Shown: positions 8,965 to 17,741, counted from the first letter of the stretch. The stretch is DNA of 64,000 nucleotides from Bifidobacterium cuniculi (GCF_000741575.1 NZ_JGYV01000010.1:1-64000); one strand, 5' to 3'. The notes: generated from the sequence alone by a model not told the origin. Numbers and translations: made by a program.

Positions 8965-10653
8965 ATGAGCGAAGACAGAATGGAGCGGATCGACAGCCTG
9001 CTCGACCCCCACCGGCGCATCAGCACGGAACGCCGCGCCATGCAGCCCGACCTGGGATGGGACCCCACCGAGACCGTGGGACGCAAGATCACCCGCCTGT
9101 CCTACCATCTGGGCGCCCAATGGCTCGACACGGTCCGCGACGCGCACGACAGCTGCGCCGCTCGGGACATCCTCGCCGAAGCCGTGCTCATCCACCTGCC
9201 CGACGCCTACACGTCCACGGCGCAGGCCGACCCCGACCCGGCCGGCCGCGTGCGCATCATGGGCGCGGACGAGCCGCCCGACTGGGCGCGGCGCACACTC
9301 GAGAAAGGCGGGTACCCGTCGCGGCACGTGCACGCCGTCATGGACCTCGGCCAGGTCGACATGGACAGGCTCGGATCGTTCCGCGGGGTGCGCCGGCGCG
9401 AGGGGACGACGATGTCCGTCCTGCTCGCCGACGGCGTACGCCACACCGCACGCAGCATGTTCTCCAAGACGGCCGACCACCCATACCTCGACGACCGGGC
9501 CTGCAGCTGGGGCCTTCCCCGGCCGGACGTGTTCGCGTTCCGTGAGCGCATCGCCAGCCGGCCCGACATCGTGGGCCGCCTCGACGTGGAGATGCTGCTG
9601 GGGCACATCAGGCTGCGCGCCGCCCTGAGCGAGCTCACCGGCATCGACATCAGCAAGCGGCGCGACGAACTCGCCCTGTGGGCGCGGCCGACACCCGAAC
9701 GCGACCGGCGCCGCGCCGACGTGCTGGATGCACTGTCCGGGGCGCTCGACCGCATCGCCATGAGCGAGGACGCGCACCGGCTCCAGGCCCTCAACATCAA
9801 GGACCGGCGCACCGGATCGATCGCCGGCGCGTTCGACGACAAGATCGTCGTATCCCGCCAGGTCGCCGATCTGGCCGCGCGCAGCCCCCTCAACGCGCTG
9901 GTCGGCCACGTCGAATACGACGAGGACATCGACCGGACCAAAATACACCAGATGGAGCAGGAGATCATCACGGCGATGCGCCACCTGCCCCAAAGCGGCC
10001 GTGGCCTGGACGCGCTGCGCGTGCGCAAGCTCGGGCGATACCGGGGCAACACCATGGGCGTGTACTCGCCGCTGCACGTCGCGATCGCGCTCGACGACGG
10101 CAAAGCCACCAGGAACGGCTACAGCGGCATGAGCAGCTTCCTGCACGAATGGGCCCACCACCTCGACCACACCAGCGTCGAAGGCACGCAACTGAGCATG
10201 GGCGCAGACTTCCGGCCCATGCTCCAGGCCGTCGTCGACGACGTCGACACGCGCGCCGAACAGTATTCGCGCGACTTCAGGGACTACCTCAAGACCCCCA
10301 CCGAGGCGTTCGCCAGGTCCTTCGAATACTGGGCGAGCGAAATCGTCGGGGTCGAATCGAGCCTGCTGGCCGACCACGACACCTACCGCACCAACAACCG
10401 CTACGCCGCTCAGCGCGCCCACGAGGGCCTGCTCGACCGCACCATGCGGGGATTCTTCCCCGACTTCCGGCCCTTCGACACGCTCGACCCGGCCCAATGG
10501 GAGCGCAGGCGCGATGAGGCCGACGAGACCGCCGTGGAGGACGACCCGTACGCCGCGGCGCCGATCGACCCGTTCGACTACTCGAACGCCGTGCAACCCG
10601 ACATCTTCGACCTGCTCGCCATGGACCAGACGTCCACGGCGCACGTCCGATGA
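8965..10653 (+). CDS. Large zincin-like (putative metallopeptidase) protein
   Basis: A 562-residue protein with a zinc-peptidase motif HEWAHH at residues 394-399 (H394, E395 and H398 as ligands and base) and, about 50 residues later, TPTEAFARSFEYW, whose Glu is placed to be the third ligand. This pair of motifs is typical of the LPD1-type zincin domains of polyvalent proteins on phages and conjugative elements, which are sometimes carried into the recipient. The N-terminal 390 residues match nothing I recognise. ATG 8965 is chosen over 8947 because the Shine-Dalgarno sequence GGAGGAAGGA lies between them. No secretion signal is seen, so it acts inside a cell, donor or recipient. Confidence 0.72.
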   Translation: MSEDRMERIDSLLDPHRRISTERRAMQPDLGWDPTETVGRKITRLSYHLGAQWLDTVRDAHDSCAARDILAEAVLIHLPDAYTSTAQADPDPAGRVRIMGADEPPDWARRTLEKGGYPSRHVHAVMDLGQVDMDRLGSFRGVRRREGTTMSVLLADGVRHTARSMFSKTADHPYLDDRACSWGLPRPDVFAFRERIASRPDIVGRLDVEMLLGHIRLRAALSELTGIDISKRRDELALWARPTPERDRRRADVLDALSGALDRIAMSEDAHRLQALNIKDRRTGSIAGAFDDKIVVSRQVADLAARSPLNALVGHVEYDEDIDRTKIHQMEQEIITAMRHLPQSGRGLDALRVRKLGRYRGNTMGVYSPLHVAIALDDGKATRNGYSGMSSFLHEWAHHLDHTSVEGTQLSMGADFRPMLQAVVDDVDTRAEQYSRDFRDYLKTPTEAFARSFEYWASEIVGVESSLLADHDTYRTNNRYAAQRAHEGLLDRTMRGFFPDFRPFDTLDPAQWERRRDEADETAVEDDPYAAAPIDPFDYSNAVQPDIFDLLAMDQTSTAHVR

Positions 10654-11159
10654 CCTCGGGCACGAGACAGGCGCGCCGACAATGGGGGTTCCTGTTCAAT
10701 GGAGACGAGCTCAGGTACATGGGGCGCGCACGTCTACGATTGCGGGTCGTCGTTGTTCGTGTGCACGTCCCTGGGGGCATGCGGCGGCGTCTCGACAATC
10801 CCGGCGAGGCCATCGAAAGGAACCTGCGGATACCGAACATGATGTTGAGCGTCGCGGGCTGGCGCCAAAGCTATCTGGGATTCCTGCAATCGCCGCAGGC
10901 ATATGGTTTCCGTCAGGAACTGGTCGGCATGTGGGACAGGATAGGCGCCGACGTCACCGATGTGGTCATCGACGCGGCGCCGGGGATTGACGATGTCAGA
11001 CGCGAGTTCTTCCGCGCGACGCTGGCCTTTTGCCGCGAGTATATCCTGCTTCCCGCATGCGAACAGGGATTGGAGGAGCGTGGGCTCGCCCTCGGTGCCG
11101 GGGATGTGATGTCGTCGCGCATATGGGGCGGCGACGTTCCTGGGCGCGCCTCCCGTTAG
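10650..11159 (+). CDS. Hypothetical protein
   Basis: A 169-codon frame starting in an ATGA overlap with the zincin gene. The N-terminal 50 residues are Arg/Val-rich and of poor coding quality; from about residue 64 (MMLSVAGWRQSYLGF onward) it looks like a real, mostly helical protein. The base composition is visibly less GC-rich than the genes before it, so it may be a late insertion or a gene with its true start near 10,839 or 10,842. No family recognised. It ends the rightward operon. Confidence 0.45.
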   Translation: MTSGTRQARRQWGFLFNGDELRYMGRARLRLRVVVVRVHVPGGMRRRLDNPGEAIERNLRIPNMMLSVAGWRQSYLGFLQSPQAYGFRQELVGMWDRIGADVTDVVIDAAPGIDDVRREFFRATLAFCREYILLPACEQGLEERGLALGAGDVMSSRIWGGDVPGRASR

Positions 11160-11286
11160 CGCCGCTGCCCCTTACGGGGTCTGGCGTTCGGCGCCTTCGC
11201 CCCAGTGCCGTTCGACTGCTCGGTCGGCGCGCGAACCCGGTATCTTCGACCTTTCCGCCATGGACGGCGGCCCGAGCGCGGGGCGC

Positions 11287-12213
11287 TCATCGGGCCCGCC
11301 CCGTCTCCTGGGCGAAGCCGGTTGCGGGACCCATGCGGTTCTGCGTATGCGTGATGTACTCGCCATAGAGCGTTTCGAGCTCGTCCGCGATGGCGCGCCT
11401 CCACGCCTCGTCGCCGACGGTGGGGCCGATCGCCGCCGGTTCGATGAACCGGGCCAGTTCGTCGCGGAAGGCGCGTGATCGCAGGGCCGCGGGTATGCTG
11501 CGGTCCCCGGACAGTCTGGAGGCCCAGTCCGGCCGTTCCGAATAATCGTCCTGTTTCCTGTCGAGCACGTCCCATACGTTCGACCTGTCCGACAGACGCT
11601 TCGCACCGATCCAGCCCATGTCCCACAGGTCCCTGTAGCGCAGGTGGTTTGCGGCCACGTACGAGAGCATCTTGTCCGCCATGATCTCGTCAAGGCTCTC
11701 CACGGTGATCGGGATACGGTCGAACAGCCCATACAGCCGCCTGTAGTTGACCTCGACGGTCGCGGGTACGGGATCGTACGCGGGGACGGCCGCGACCTCG
11801 AGCTTGATGATCTGGCTGGGCATGTCCTTCGTGTGCAGCGCGGTGCGGATGCGGATGCGCCACCGGCTGACCATGCCCTCGGGCTTGGGGGTGCGGATCG
11901 CGATGCTGGAGCCGGGGGAGAGCGACGCCAGTCTGCGTTCGATCGCCTCGCCCATCGCGGTGAACGACTCCAGCGAGAAATCCCGGCCGCCGGCGAAGTC
12001 CAGATCCTCGCTGTAGCGGGGCGATCCGTGGCATAGGCGCAGGCTGGTGCCTCCCTGGAAGACGAGCCGGTCGAGATAGCCCTCCTCGCGCATCGTGCTG
12101 AGGATGGCGTAGTGGTAGAGCTCCTTGGTGATGACCGGGATCAGCGCCTGCATGCCCTCCTCGCGCGCGATGATCCGCGCCATCTGCTCGGGTGTCCCCT
12201 CATTCGTCCTCAT
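11287..12213 (-). CDS. abiEii: AbiEii-type nucleotidyltransferase toxin
   Basis: A 308-residue protein of the AbiEii/AbiGii family (DNA polymerase beta-like nucleotidyltransferase fold). Motif I reads LVFQGGTSLRLCHG with the acidic pair EDLDF about 10 residues later; these hold the nucleotide and metal ions. A later DKMLSYVAANHLRYRDLWDM block corresponds to the conserved motif with Lys and Asp. AbiEii enzymes arrest growth by nucleotide transfer to tRNA acceptor ends, and act as type IV toxin and phage-abortive factor. The start at 12,213 overlaps the antitoxin gene end by 14 bases, so both are translated from one message. A longer upstream start is rejected because it lies inside the antitoxin. 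Confidence 0.88.
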   Translation of the reverse strand: MRTNEGTPEQMARIIAREEGMQALIPVITKELYHYAILSTMREEGYLDRLVFQGGTSLRLCHGSPRYSEDLDFAGGRDFSLESFTAMGEAIERRLASLSPGSSIAIRTPKPEGMVSRWRIRIRTALHTKDMPSQIIKLEVAAVPAYDPVPATVEVNYRRLYGLFDRIPITVESLDEIMADKMLSYVAANHLRYRDLWDMGWIGAKRLSDRSNVWDVLDRKQDDYSERPDWASRLSGDRSIPAALRSRAFRDELARFIEPAAIGPTVGDEAWRRAIADELETLYGEYITHTQNRMGPATGFAQETGRAR

Positions 12214-12745
12214 CCCAGTACAGCTCCTCCTCGTCGACCAGGTGCAGGTTCCTGCCCACATCCTTGAGATTGCGGTATGCGAACATCTTAGCCGCGATGG
12301 GTAGCCGGCCGCGGCGCATGACCAGGCCTGGCAGGATCGCGGCGGCGGACAGCTTGCTGTGCGTCAGCTCCGCGGTGCCGAACCTGGTGGGGAAGAGGCC
12401 GCTGCGTCCGGTGGTCATGTAGGTGACGCGCCCCATCGGGATCTGGCTGATCACGCCATACTGGCTCAATGCGCTTTCCAGGCTCTCCCAGGTGATGCGG
12501 CCCGGCCGCAGGCAGCGCGCGACCTCATCGAGCGTGCCCTCGCCGATGCGCTCCGAATACGTGTACACATACACCCCGTGCGCCGCGCGTTCCAGGATGC
12601 CCGCCGAACACAGGGACGTGACTGTCCGGGTCAACGCCGCCCCATGCTCGCCGAACGGCACCGACAGGTCGGCCTTGCGGTACACGTACAATCGCAGCCG
12701 GCGGTCCATGTCCGACAGCTTGCTCAGCGCCAGGTCACGTCTCAT
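12200..12745 (-). CDS. abiEi: AbiEi-type antitoxin and autorepressor
   Basis: A 181-residue protein with an N-terminal winged-helix part (residues 1-80, with LTRTVTSLCSAGILERAAHGVYVY) and a C-terminal domain containing TWESLESALSQYGVISQIP and FPTRFGTAELTHSKL, the pattern of AbiEi antitoxins. AbiEi proteins bind inverted repeats at their own promoter and neutralise AbiEii. The ATG at 12,745 lies only seven bases after a perfect -10 element TATACT on the minus strand, so the message is probably leaderless. Longer frames upstream read through that promoter and are rejected. Confidence 0.85.
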   Translation of the reverse strand: MRRDLALSKLSDMDRRLRLYVYRKADLSVPFGEHGAALTRTVTSLCSAGILERAAHGVYVYTYSERIGEGTLDEVARCLRPGRITWESLESALSQYGVISQIPMGRVTYMTTGRSGLFPTRFGTAELTHSKLSAAAILPGLVMRRGRLPIAAKMFAYRNLKDVGRNLHLVDEEELYWDEDE

Positions 12746-12800
12746 GATCAAGAGTATACTGAATTTACTACAAAAATAGAAATTTACGTATACCGGACCG
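12746..12800 (-). promoter_or_regulatory. abiE promoter with two GTATAC sites
   Basis: An AT-rich island inside GC-rich DNA. On the minus strand TATACT (12,758-12,753) ends seven bases before the abiEi start. The 6-bp palindrome GTATAC occurs at 12,754-12,759, overlapping the -10 element, and again at 12,788-12,793, 34 bp away. AbiEi proteins repress by binding paired repeats, so these are the natural operator candidates. The island also faces the divergent membrane-protein gene at 12,843. Confidence 0.55.
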
Positions 12801-12842
12801 TGATGGATGGGACGGCGGCGGGCCCGGTGGAAAGGATGACGG

Positions 12843-13952
12843 ATGAGCAAGAGGAAAGCCCGTGGATATTCACGTATGAAGCATGGGAGTCTGCAGGTAT
12901 ACCGCTGGGGAAGCCAGTTGGCGTTCATGTCCATGGCCTTCGTCCTCCCTCCTTATCTGGCGTTGCTGCGATGGATCCTTGGCAGACCGGGGCCGGTCGG
13001 CGCCGAAGCGTGGGAATCGTGGGTGCGCGCGGTTGAGGAAGTCTATCCATGCACCGCGGAAGATCCCTTCTCGGTGCTGCTCTCTATGTATTCGCTGCTG
13101 GCGACATTGGCCGTCGGCGTGGCCCTGTTCGATGGCAAGGCAAGATCCTTCCATCAGCTCGGACGGTTCTCCTATTGGTGTGCCGTCGCCTCCTGCACGG
13201 TCGTCGCGTTCCTGATTCCATCGATGTGTCAGAAGCTTCATTTGTTCGCCGGTTCCCTGGCGCTGGCCGGATCGTTGGCCCTGTCATACGGCCTGGGGAG
13301 ATTCTGCGTGACCGTCGCGGACCGCGAGATCTACGCCCAGGCCAAATCCATGTTGCAGGCGCGGAGGCGCCGCGTCATGAAGAAGAGGGGCCAGTATGAA
13401 AGGAGGATCGCGGCGCAGCCCCCACGGAGCCGAAGGACCGCATGGTCGATGGTCGTGCTCATATTCCTTCTGGTGACGGCGATACAGTGGGGTACGAATG
13501 CGATGGGCCTCCACCAGCTGCGGCATGGAGGCGAGTGGTCGGCAGGGTCGGTCGCCGCCTTTCTCATTTTCCCCACGCTGTTGATCCTTGCCTTCTTCAC
13601 CTTGGAGATCTCCTTCTCATGGGATGAGACGCATAACAAGGCGTCCTTCACGCTGTCCGGCGTGACTGTGCTGTTCGTGCTGGCGCTGGCCGCATTGCCG
13701 GCCATGTTGGCGACGGGCTGGCGGCGGTGGGCCATATGGGCCCTCTCGGTCCTTTCGGCGTCCCTGTTCGCTGTGCCGTCGATCTGCTCGTGGCGTCTTG
13801 ACAAGGGCCGTGGATGTTGGGCCTGCCGCCTGATGTTCCCCGCCATACTTTCGTATCGTCTCAGGCGGTATCAGAATGAGCTCGACTCGATCAAACGCTC
13901 CATCGCCGAGGTGCAGAACCATATGAAGAAGCCGGGGAATCGCCCCCGCTAG
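12843..13952 (+). CDS. Polytopic membrane protein, unknown
   Basis: A 369-residue protein with about eight hydrophobic segments (for example FMSMAFVLPPYLALLRWIL, LLSMYSLLATLAVGVALF, LFAGSLALAGSLALSYGLG, MVVLIFLLVTAIQW, VTVLFVLALAALPAMLA and WAIWALSVLSASLFAVP) separated by basic loops, and a C-terminal coiled region. AAAGGAT precedes the ATG. It is divergent from the abiE genes and convergent with the relaxase gene, and its codon use is less GC-biased than the transfer genes, suggesting separately acquired cargo. No family recognised; a role as a phage-defence effector or exclusion protein would be guesswork. Confidence 0.7.
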   Translation: MSKRKARGYSRMKHGSLQVYRWGSQLAFMSMAFVLPPYLALLRWILGRPGPVGAEAWESWVRAVEEVYPCTAEDPFSVLLSMYSLLATLAVGVALFDGKARSFHQLGRFSYWCAVASCTVVAFLIPSMCQKLHLFAGSLALAGSLALSYGLGRFCVTVADREIYAQAKSMLQARRRRVMKKRGQYERRIAAQPPRSRRTAWSMVVLIFLLVTAIQWGTNAMGLHQLRHGGEWSAGSVAAFLIFPTLLILAFFTLEISFSWDETHNKASFTLSGVTVLFVLALAALPAMLATGWRRWAIWALSVLSASLFAVPSICSWRLDKGRGCWACRLMFPAILSYRLRRYQNELDSIKRSIAEVQNHMKKPGNRPR

Positions 13953-14096
13953 CCACACGGCACCGCACGCCGGCCCCAAGTCAATGCACGACGCGAACAC
14001 GGCAGGCGCGGGTTGTCTCCGGGCTTTGGCCGGCCGTACGATGGCGGGGCCCGGACGCCGTGCCATATCGAAACCGCCGGCCAGGGACCGGTTTGC

Positions 14097-15473
14097 TCAG
14101 CTCTTTCTTCCCGCCGTGTCCGTGCCGGGCAGGCGTATGGGCGCCCCGTCGATTATGGAGGGCGGGGCGCCGTATCGGTCGCGCATCCGGTCGAACGCGC
14201 GGATGCCGTCGAGGATGATCCCGCGCAGTTCGTCCGGGTCGGCGTCGCGCATGCGCATGGCCTGCCGGAACGCGGTGTCGATCATCGTCTGCAGGTCGTG
14301 GACGCTGAGGTTCTCGGGGTGTTTCTCCGCCCCGTCCTCGATGGCGGGCGGCCTGTTCTCCATGGCGGCCTTCCACTCGAGCACGGCGAGGGCGTCCTCG
14401 TGCGGGTCGTGCCTCCAGTGCGCGCGCAGGGTCTTGAGGCGGAACCCGTCGCCGAGGTCCTTGGTGTTGAACCGTTCGGTCCAGCCGTTCGAGCTGCGCC
14501 AGGTGATGCGGTATCCGGTGACCTGGCCGGGGGAGCGGAAGTCGTCCCGGCCGGTTCCTTTCCTGAGGAACGGGTCGATCTGCAGGCCTTCGCGCCGCAC
14601 GCGGCGGATGAACTCGTCCTCGGTGTCGCTGGCGATGGCGCACGCCTCGACGAGGCGCGCGACGTGCATGCGCGGCATCGTCGAGGCGGCGATGTAGTTG
14701 ATCCTGCGCCGTCGCACGGGTTCGGGCTGCGCGTCCCATGCGCGGATCATCCGCTCGCGCCCGTCCTCGTCGAGGTCGTCCCAAGGGACGCCGTGTTCCT
14801 CGATCCAGTCGTAGCGGGCCTTCCATTCGGCCCATCGGCGCCATTGCGCGTACTGGTAGGACACGTCGTCGAGCGGGCGGCGCCGCGTGATTTGTTCGAG
14901 GTTCGCGTCCGTTTTCTCGAGGTGGCGGCATGCGCGTTGCGCGCGCTTCCAGTCCTCGTACGGGTTGATCCATCCGTCGTCACGGGCGAGCTGGACGACG
15001 ATGTGCACGTGGTCGTTGCCGTTGGCGCTCAACCCGTGGCGCACGGCGATCCAGCTGGCGGCCTCGTCGTCCGGCCCGTCGATGATGCCCATCCGCGTGA
15101 GGTAGTCGACGACGATCTTCTCCCATTGGGCGTCCGAAAGCGCGCCGTGCGCGGCGGGGATGGACAGGGAGCAGTGCCAGACCCGGTCCTTGCCGTCCTC
15201 CCGTTCGGGGTTGTACTTGCCGCCCGGGCTGCGGTCGGGCGGGCAGCTCCTGCCGTCGCGGCACAGGCGCTGGTAGCGGCGGTCGAAGAGACGGCCGACC
15301 CGTTCATAGGTGGCCGTGGGCCGGCCGGACAGATCGAACATGTCGAGCATGTCGCCGCTGGCGCCTACCAGATGCTGGTCGCGGTGCTCGTTCTTCCTGC
15401 CGGGGCCGAACAGGTAGCGGATGAGTCCGGCGGGGTTGCTGCCGCGCCTGATGTTGGGGATCATGCGCACCAT
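14097..15473 (-). CDS. Relaxase (MobA/VirD2-like)
   Basis: A 458-residue DNA-strand transferase. The N-terminal PNIRRGSNPAGLIRYLFGPG is the usual opening of actinobacterial relaxases, with Tyr20 the likely nucleophile. The metal-binding His triad is visible as H146 (AVRHGLSANGNDH) plus H155 and H157 (DHVHIVVQL); an earlier HCSLSIP strand at 100-106 is also typical. It nicks oriT and pilots the strand through the coupling protein at 4.7 kb. Start 15,473 is chosen since AGGAGG ends six bases before it; two other ATGs are adjacent. The C-terminal half has no recognised helicase. Upstream on the same strand come a Fic gene, a small membrane gene and mobC. Confidence 0.85.
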   Translation of the reverse strand: MVRMIPNIRRGSNPAGLIRYLFGPGRKNEHRDQHLVGASGDMLDMFDLSGRPTATYERVGRLFDRRYQRLCRDGRSCPPDRSPGGKYNPEREDGKDRVWHCSLSIPAAHGALSDAQWEKIVVDYLTRMGIIDGPDDEAASWIAVRHGLSANGNDHVHIVVQLARDDGWINPYEDWKRAQRACRHLEKTDANLEQITRRRPLDDVSYQYAQWRRWAEWKARYDWIEEHGVPWDDLDEDGRERMIRAWDAQPEPVRRRRINYIAASTMPRMHVARLVEACAIASDTEDEFIRRVRREGLQIDPFLRKGTGRDDFRSPGQVTGYRITWRSSNGWTERFNTKDLGDGFRLKTLRAHWRHDPHEDALAVLEWKAAMENRPPAIEDGAEKHPENLSVHDLQTMIDTAFRQAMRMRDADPDELRGIILDGIRAFDRMRDRYGAPPSIIDGAPIRLPGTDTAGRKS

Positions 15474-15574
15474 CATCGCCCTCCTGCACGGGTCCCGCGT
15501 CCCACGCGCGCGGCCGCGCCGCCGCCCGCCGTCGGCCGGGCGCGCCCCGTTTCTCATGCGCCGCGCCCGGCCGT

Positions 15575-16480
15575 TCATCGCATGGTGGCGCTTCCGTTTT
15601 CCGGGCGCATCGTCGCGCCCGTGTCCGCGGCCCGTGACGGCTCGCCGTATCTGATGCCTTCGATGATCGCGGCGATGTTCCCCTGTTCCTGGCTGATGCA
15701 GTCCGTGATCAGCGAGAGGAACGGCGCGGCGTCGTCGTACGCCTGCCATCGCTCCAATGAGCGTCCGTAGGCGCGTCCGGCGTCATGTTCGATGCCTATC
15801 GGCTGGTAGCCGGATTCCATGAGCATGAGATTGAGCAGTTGCCTGCCGGTGCGTCCGTTGCCGTCAGCGAAGGGGTGCACGTTCTCGAACAGCATGTGGA
15901 AGGCGGCGGTCTTCAGAATCGGATGCGCGTCCGAGCGCCGGGTGGAGGCGATGAGTTTTTCGAGATCGTCCCATATCTCCAACGCGTCGGCGGTCTTGAT
16001 CCGGGCGCCGACGATACGTGCCGTATAGCCATAGGGGCGGAAGGCTCCACGCATGACGGGTCGCACGTCCAGGACGGTCATCGCGTGTATGGTGCGGATC
16101 AGGTCGATGTCCACGCGGCGGCCTTCCATGGCCCAACGGCGTACGCAGTCCATGCCGTCGGCGACGCCCTTGGCGGCGAAGATGTAGCGTGCGGGCCCGT
16201 CGAGGGGGACGAATTCGCCTTCGAGGATGAGTTCGGTGTCCGCCAGGCTAAGGGTTGAACCCTCGATCGCGTTGGAATCGTAGACGTATCGGCCAAGCCA
16301 TTCGCGCCTGTAGCCGTCAAGCGCGGATTCCCCCACGCCATCGAGTCCTTGAAGGTCGTTCAGGCGTGCGCCGCCCGCATCGGCGCGGTCGAGCATGTCC
16401 CGCACGTCCTTTCGGGACTGTATCGGCATGAGTTCCTCTGGCAGGTTTTCGATTCTGCTCGTGAGCGCCGGATTGGGCAT
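15575..16480 (-). CDS. Fic-domain AMP transferase, self-inhibited class
   Basis: A 301-residue Fic protein with an intact catalytic motif HPFADGNGRTGR at residues 202-213. An N-terminal SNAIEG at 69-74 fits the inhibitory helix consensus [S/T]xxxE[G/N], whose Glu blocks ATP binding in class II Fic proteins; such enzymes are autoinhibited and need no separate antitoxin. The target cannot be told from sequence. The start 16,480 follows a GAAAGGAG site; upstream in-frame Met codons give Arg-rich nonsense. It lies between mobC and the relaxase in the leftward block, an unusual place for cargo. Confidence 0.85.
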   Translation of the reverse strand: MPNPALTSRIENLPEELMPIQSRKDVRDMLDRADAGGARLNDLQGLDGVGESALDGYRREWLGRYVYDSNAIEGSTLSLADTELILEGEFVPLDGPARYIFAAKGVADGMDCVRRWAMEGRRVDIDLIRTIHAMTVLDVRPVMRGAFRPYGYTARIVGARIKTADALEIWDDLEKLIASTRRSDAHPILKTAAFHMLFENVHPFADGNGRTGRQLLNLMLMESGYQPIGIEHDAGRAYGRSLERWQAYDDAAPFLSLITDCISQEQGNIAAIIEGIRYGEPSRAADTGATMRPENGSATMR

Positions 16481-16771
16481 GGCGTGCTCCTTTCTCGCCG
16501 TCGGCGCCCATTGTAGACGGTGAAGGGCCGTCCGTCTCTCCATGCGCGAGGCCCCGTTCCGGGGCGCCCCGGCCGCACCGGATGCGCGTATGGTCCGCCG
16601 GCGGCGGCGCAGGCGGCCGGATCCGTCATCGCCGGCCACGGCGTCAAGCATGCGTCCGGCTGGACCGCCGGATTGGGAGGCGCGTCCCTTCTCCGGGTGC
16701 CGTTCCCGTGGCGGCGCGGGGCATCTTCTTCGGTGGATCCCCGCTCGTGCAGTCGGCCGGCGTCAGGGGGA
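16481..16771. other. Non-coding gap upstream of the Fic gene
   Basis: About 290 bases with several short open frames but no convincing gene: none has both a ribosome binding site and sensible composition. It should hold the Fic promoter; I see no clear -35/-10 pair. A GC hairpin closes it at 16,772-16,801. Confidence 0.4.
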
Positions 16772-16801
16772 GGCGCGGCCCGATTTGATGAGGGCCGCGC
16801 C
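16772..16801 (-). terminator. GC hairpin after the small membrane gene
   Basis: A perfect 10-bp stem (GGCGCGGCCC with its complement) around a 10-base loop begins 11 bases after the stop of the small membrane-protein gene. A TTTT tract follows on the plus strand, not the minus strand, so direction is ambiguous. Confidence 0.5.
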
Positions 16802-16812
16802 CGGTTTTCAGG

Positions 16813-16971
16813 TCAGCGGCTGGTGAACCACCTCCTCAGTTGATCGCCGATGACGATCGTGAAGAGCAGCACCGTGATCCAGTTCTTGTCTGCGTACGAG
16901 GCAAACACAACCAGAGCGATGATCGTGATGGTGTCGTCCTTTGCCGGACCTGGTTCTTTTCGTGAAGCCAT
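16813..16971 (-). CDS. Small membrane protein
   Basis: A 52-residue protein starting at an ATG five bases after a perfect AGGAGG. The middle and end (TITIIALVVFASYA and WITVLLFTIVIGDQLRRWF) form one or two short hydrophobic spans, with basic residues at both ends. Longer upstream frames lack a ribosome binding site. Small membrane proteins are common in mobilisation operons, but no family is recognised. Confidence 0.65.
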   Translation of the reverse strand: MASRKEPGPAKDDTITIIALVVFASYADKNWITVLLFTIVIGDQLRRWFTSR

Positions 16972-17351
16972 GGTGGCCTCCTGATTGGTCTGCGGCCGGA
17001 CCGGTTGGCCCGGTCGGTCGCAGATGCATTTTGATTCCCGGTTCAGGGGAATCGGTCGTGCATCAGCGGCATGACCATGATAGCGGGATGCGCAGGGTGT
17101 CGTGGAAATCCGGAGTCTCGTCCCTCTCCCGTATGCGCTATACTGGGTGTGTCGGATCGGGAATCGGTTCACTTCGGAAAAATTGCAGGCCCGCATTTGA
17201 AGCTTCATTCCGTTGGATTCCCGGTTCGGTGAGATGTTTTATCTTTTCGGCATCTCATTGGTCTGCGGCCGGCCGTCGCATTCTCTTCGGAGATTGCGAC
17301 GGTGGTTGCTTTCTCTTGTTCTTATGGTTCATCCCCGACGGGATTCTCTTT
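16972..17351. other. Non-coding stretch with short direct repeats
   Basis: About 380 bases without a supportable gene, less GC-rich than its surroundings. ATTGGTCTGCGGCCGG occurs at 16,984-16,999 and again at 17,257-17,272. GATTCCCGGTTC occurs at 17,033-17,044 and 17,216-17,227. A small hairpin with GTCGCA/TGCGAC ends lies near 17,275-17,300. It probably carries the promoter of the small membrane gene and downstream genes; the repeats may be remnants of a local duplication. Confidence 0.5.
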
Positions 17352-17741
17352 TCATTCATGCATGCGACGGATGATTTCGTCGGCCTGCGCCAGCAGTTTT
17401 TGGCAGTCGCGCACCGCGTTCACGGCGGCCGCCTCGTCGGCTTGCGTGGCGTTCATGTCCCGGTTCGTGTTGCGCGCGATCTGGTTGATGTTGTGGCCGA
17501 TCCTCCAGATCTGCGTGCGGATCGCCTTCAGTTCGCGCACCTGCGGCGATTCGCGTTCCTCACGGTCGCGTTCCTGGACGCCCTCGGCCCGGCGGAACAG
17601 CGTCACGGTGGCGTGGGCGACCGTCATGCCCATGCGTTCGGAGACGCGGCGCATCATGCGGATGTCCTCGTCGGATGCGCGCAGGTGCATCTGCCTGTCC
17701 CGTGTCGTGCCGTCCTGGCGGCGTTGTTTTCTGCGTGTCAT
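17352..17741 (-). CDS. mobC: MobC-like relaxosome protein
   Basis: A 129-residue protein. Its C-terminal half has the MobC signature TQIWRIGHNINQIARNTNRD at residues 76-95, and the N-terminal half (RDRQMHLRASDEDIRMMRRVSERMGMT) looks like a ribbon-helix-helix DNA-binding unit. MobC proteins bind near oriT, help to open the strand and load the relaxase. Start 17,741 is set by AAGGAG six bases upstream; the long N-terminal extension of the open frame passes through the iteron region and is not coding. The relaxase lies downstream on the same strand. Confidence 0.82.
   Translation of the reverse strand: MTRRKQRRQDGTTRDRQMHLRASDEDIRMMRRVSERMGMTVAHATVTLFRRAEGVQERDREERESPQVRELKAIRTQIWRIGHNINQIARNTNRDMNATQADEAAAVNAVRDCQKLLAQADEIIRRMHE

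Noticed and set aside
11172-11732. Minus-strand frame parallel to abiEii suggesting a frameshifted toxin
   Set aside because: The abiEii frame is complete with all motifs and the alternative is Arg/Ser/Pro-rich shadow sequence.
12200-12934. Longer abiEi start at 12,934
   Set aside because: The extra codons read through an AT-rich promoter with a -10 element just before ATG 12,745, and add no antitoxin-like sequence.
16542-16826. Plus-strand frame of 94 codons upstream of the Fic gene
   Set aside because: Pro/Arg-rich composition, no ribosome binding site, overlaps a hairpin.
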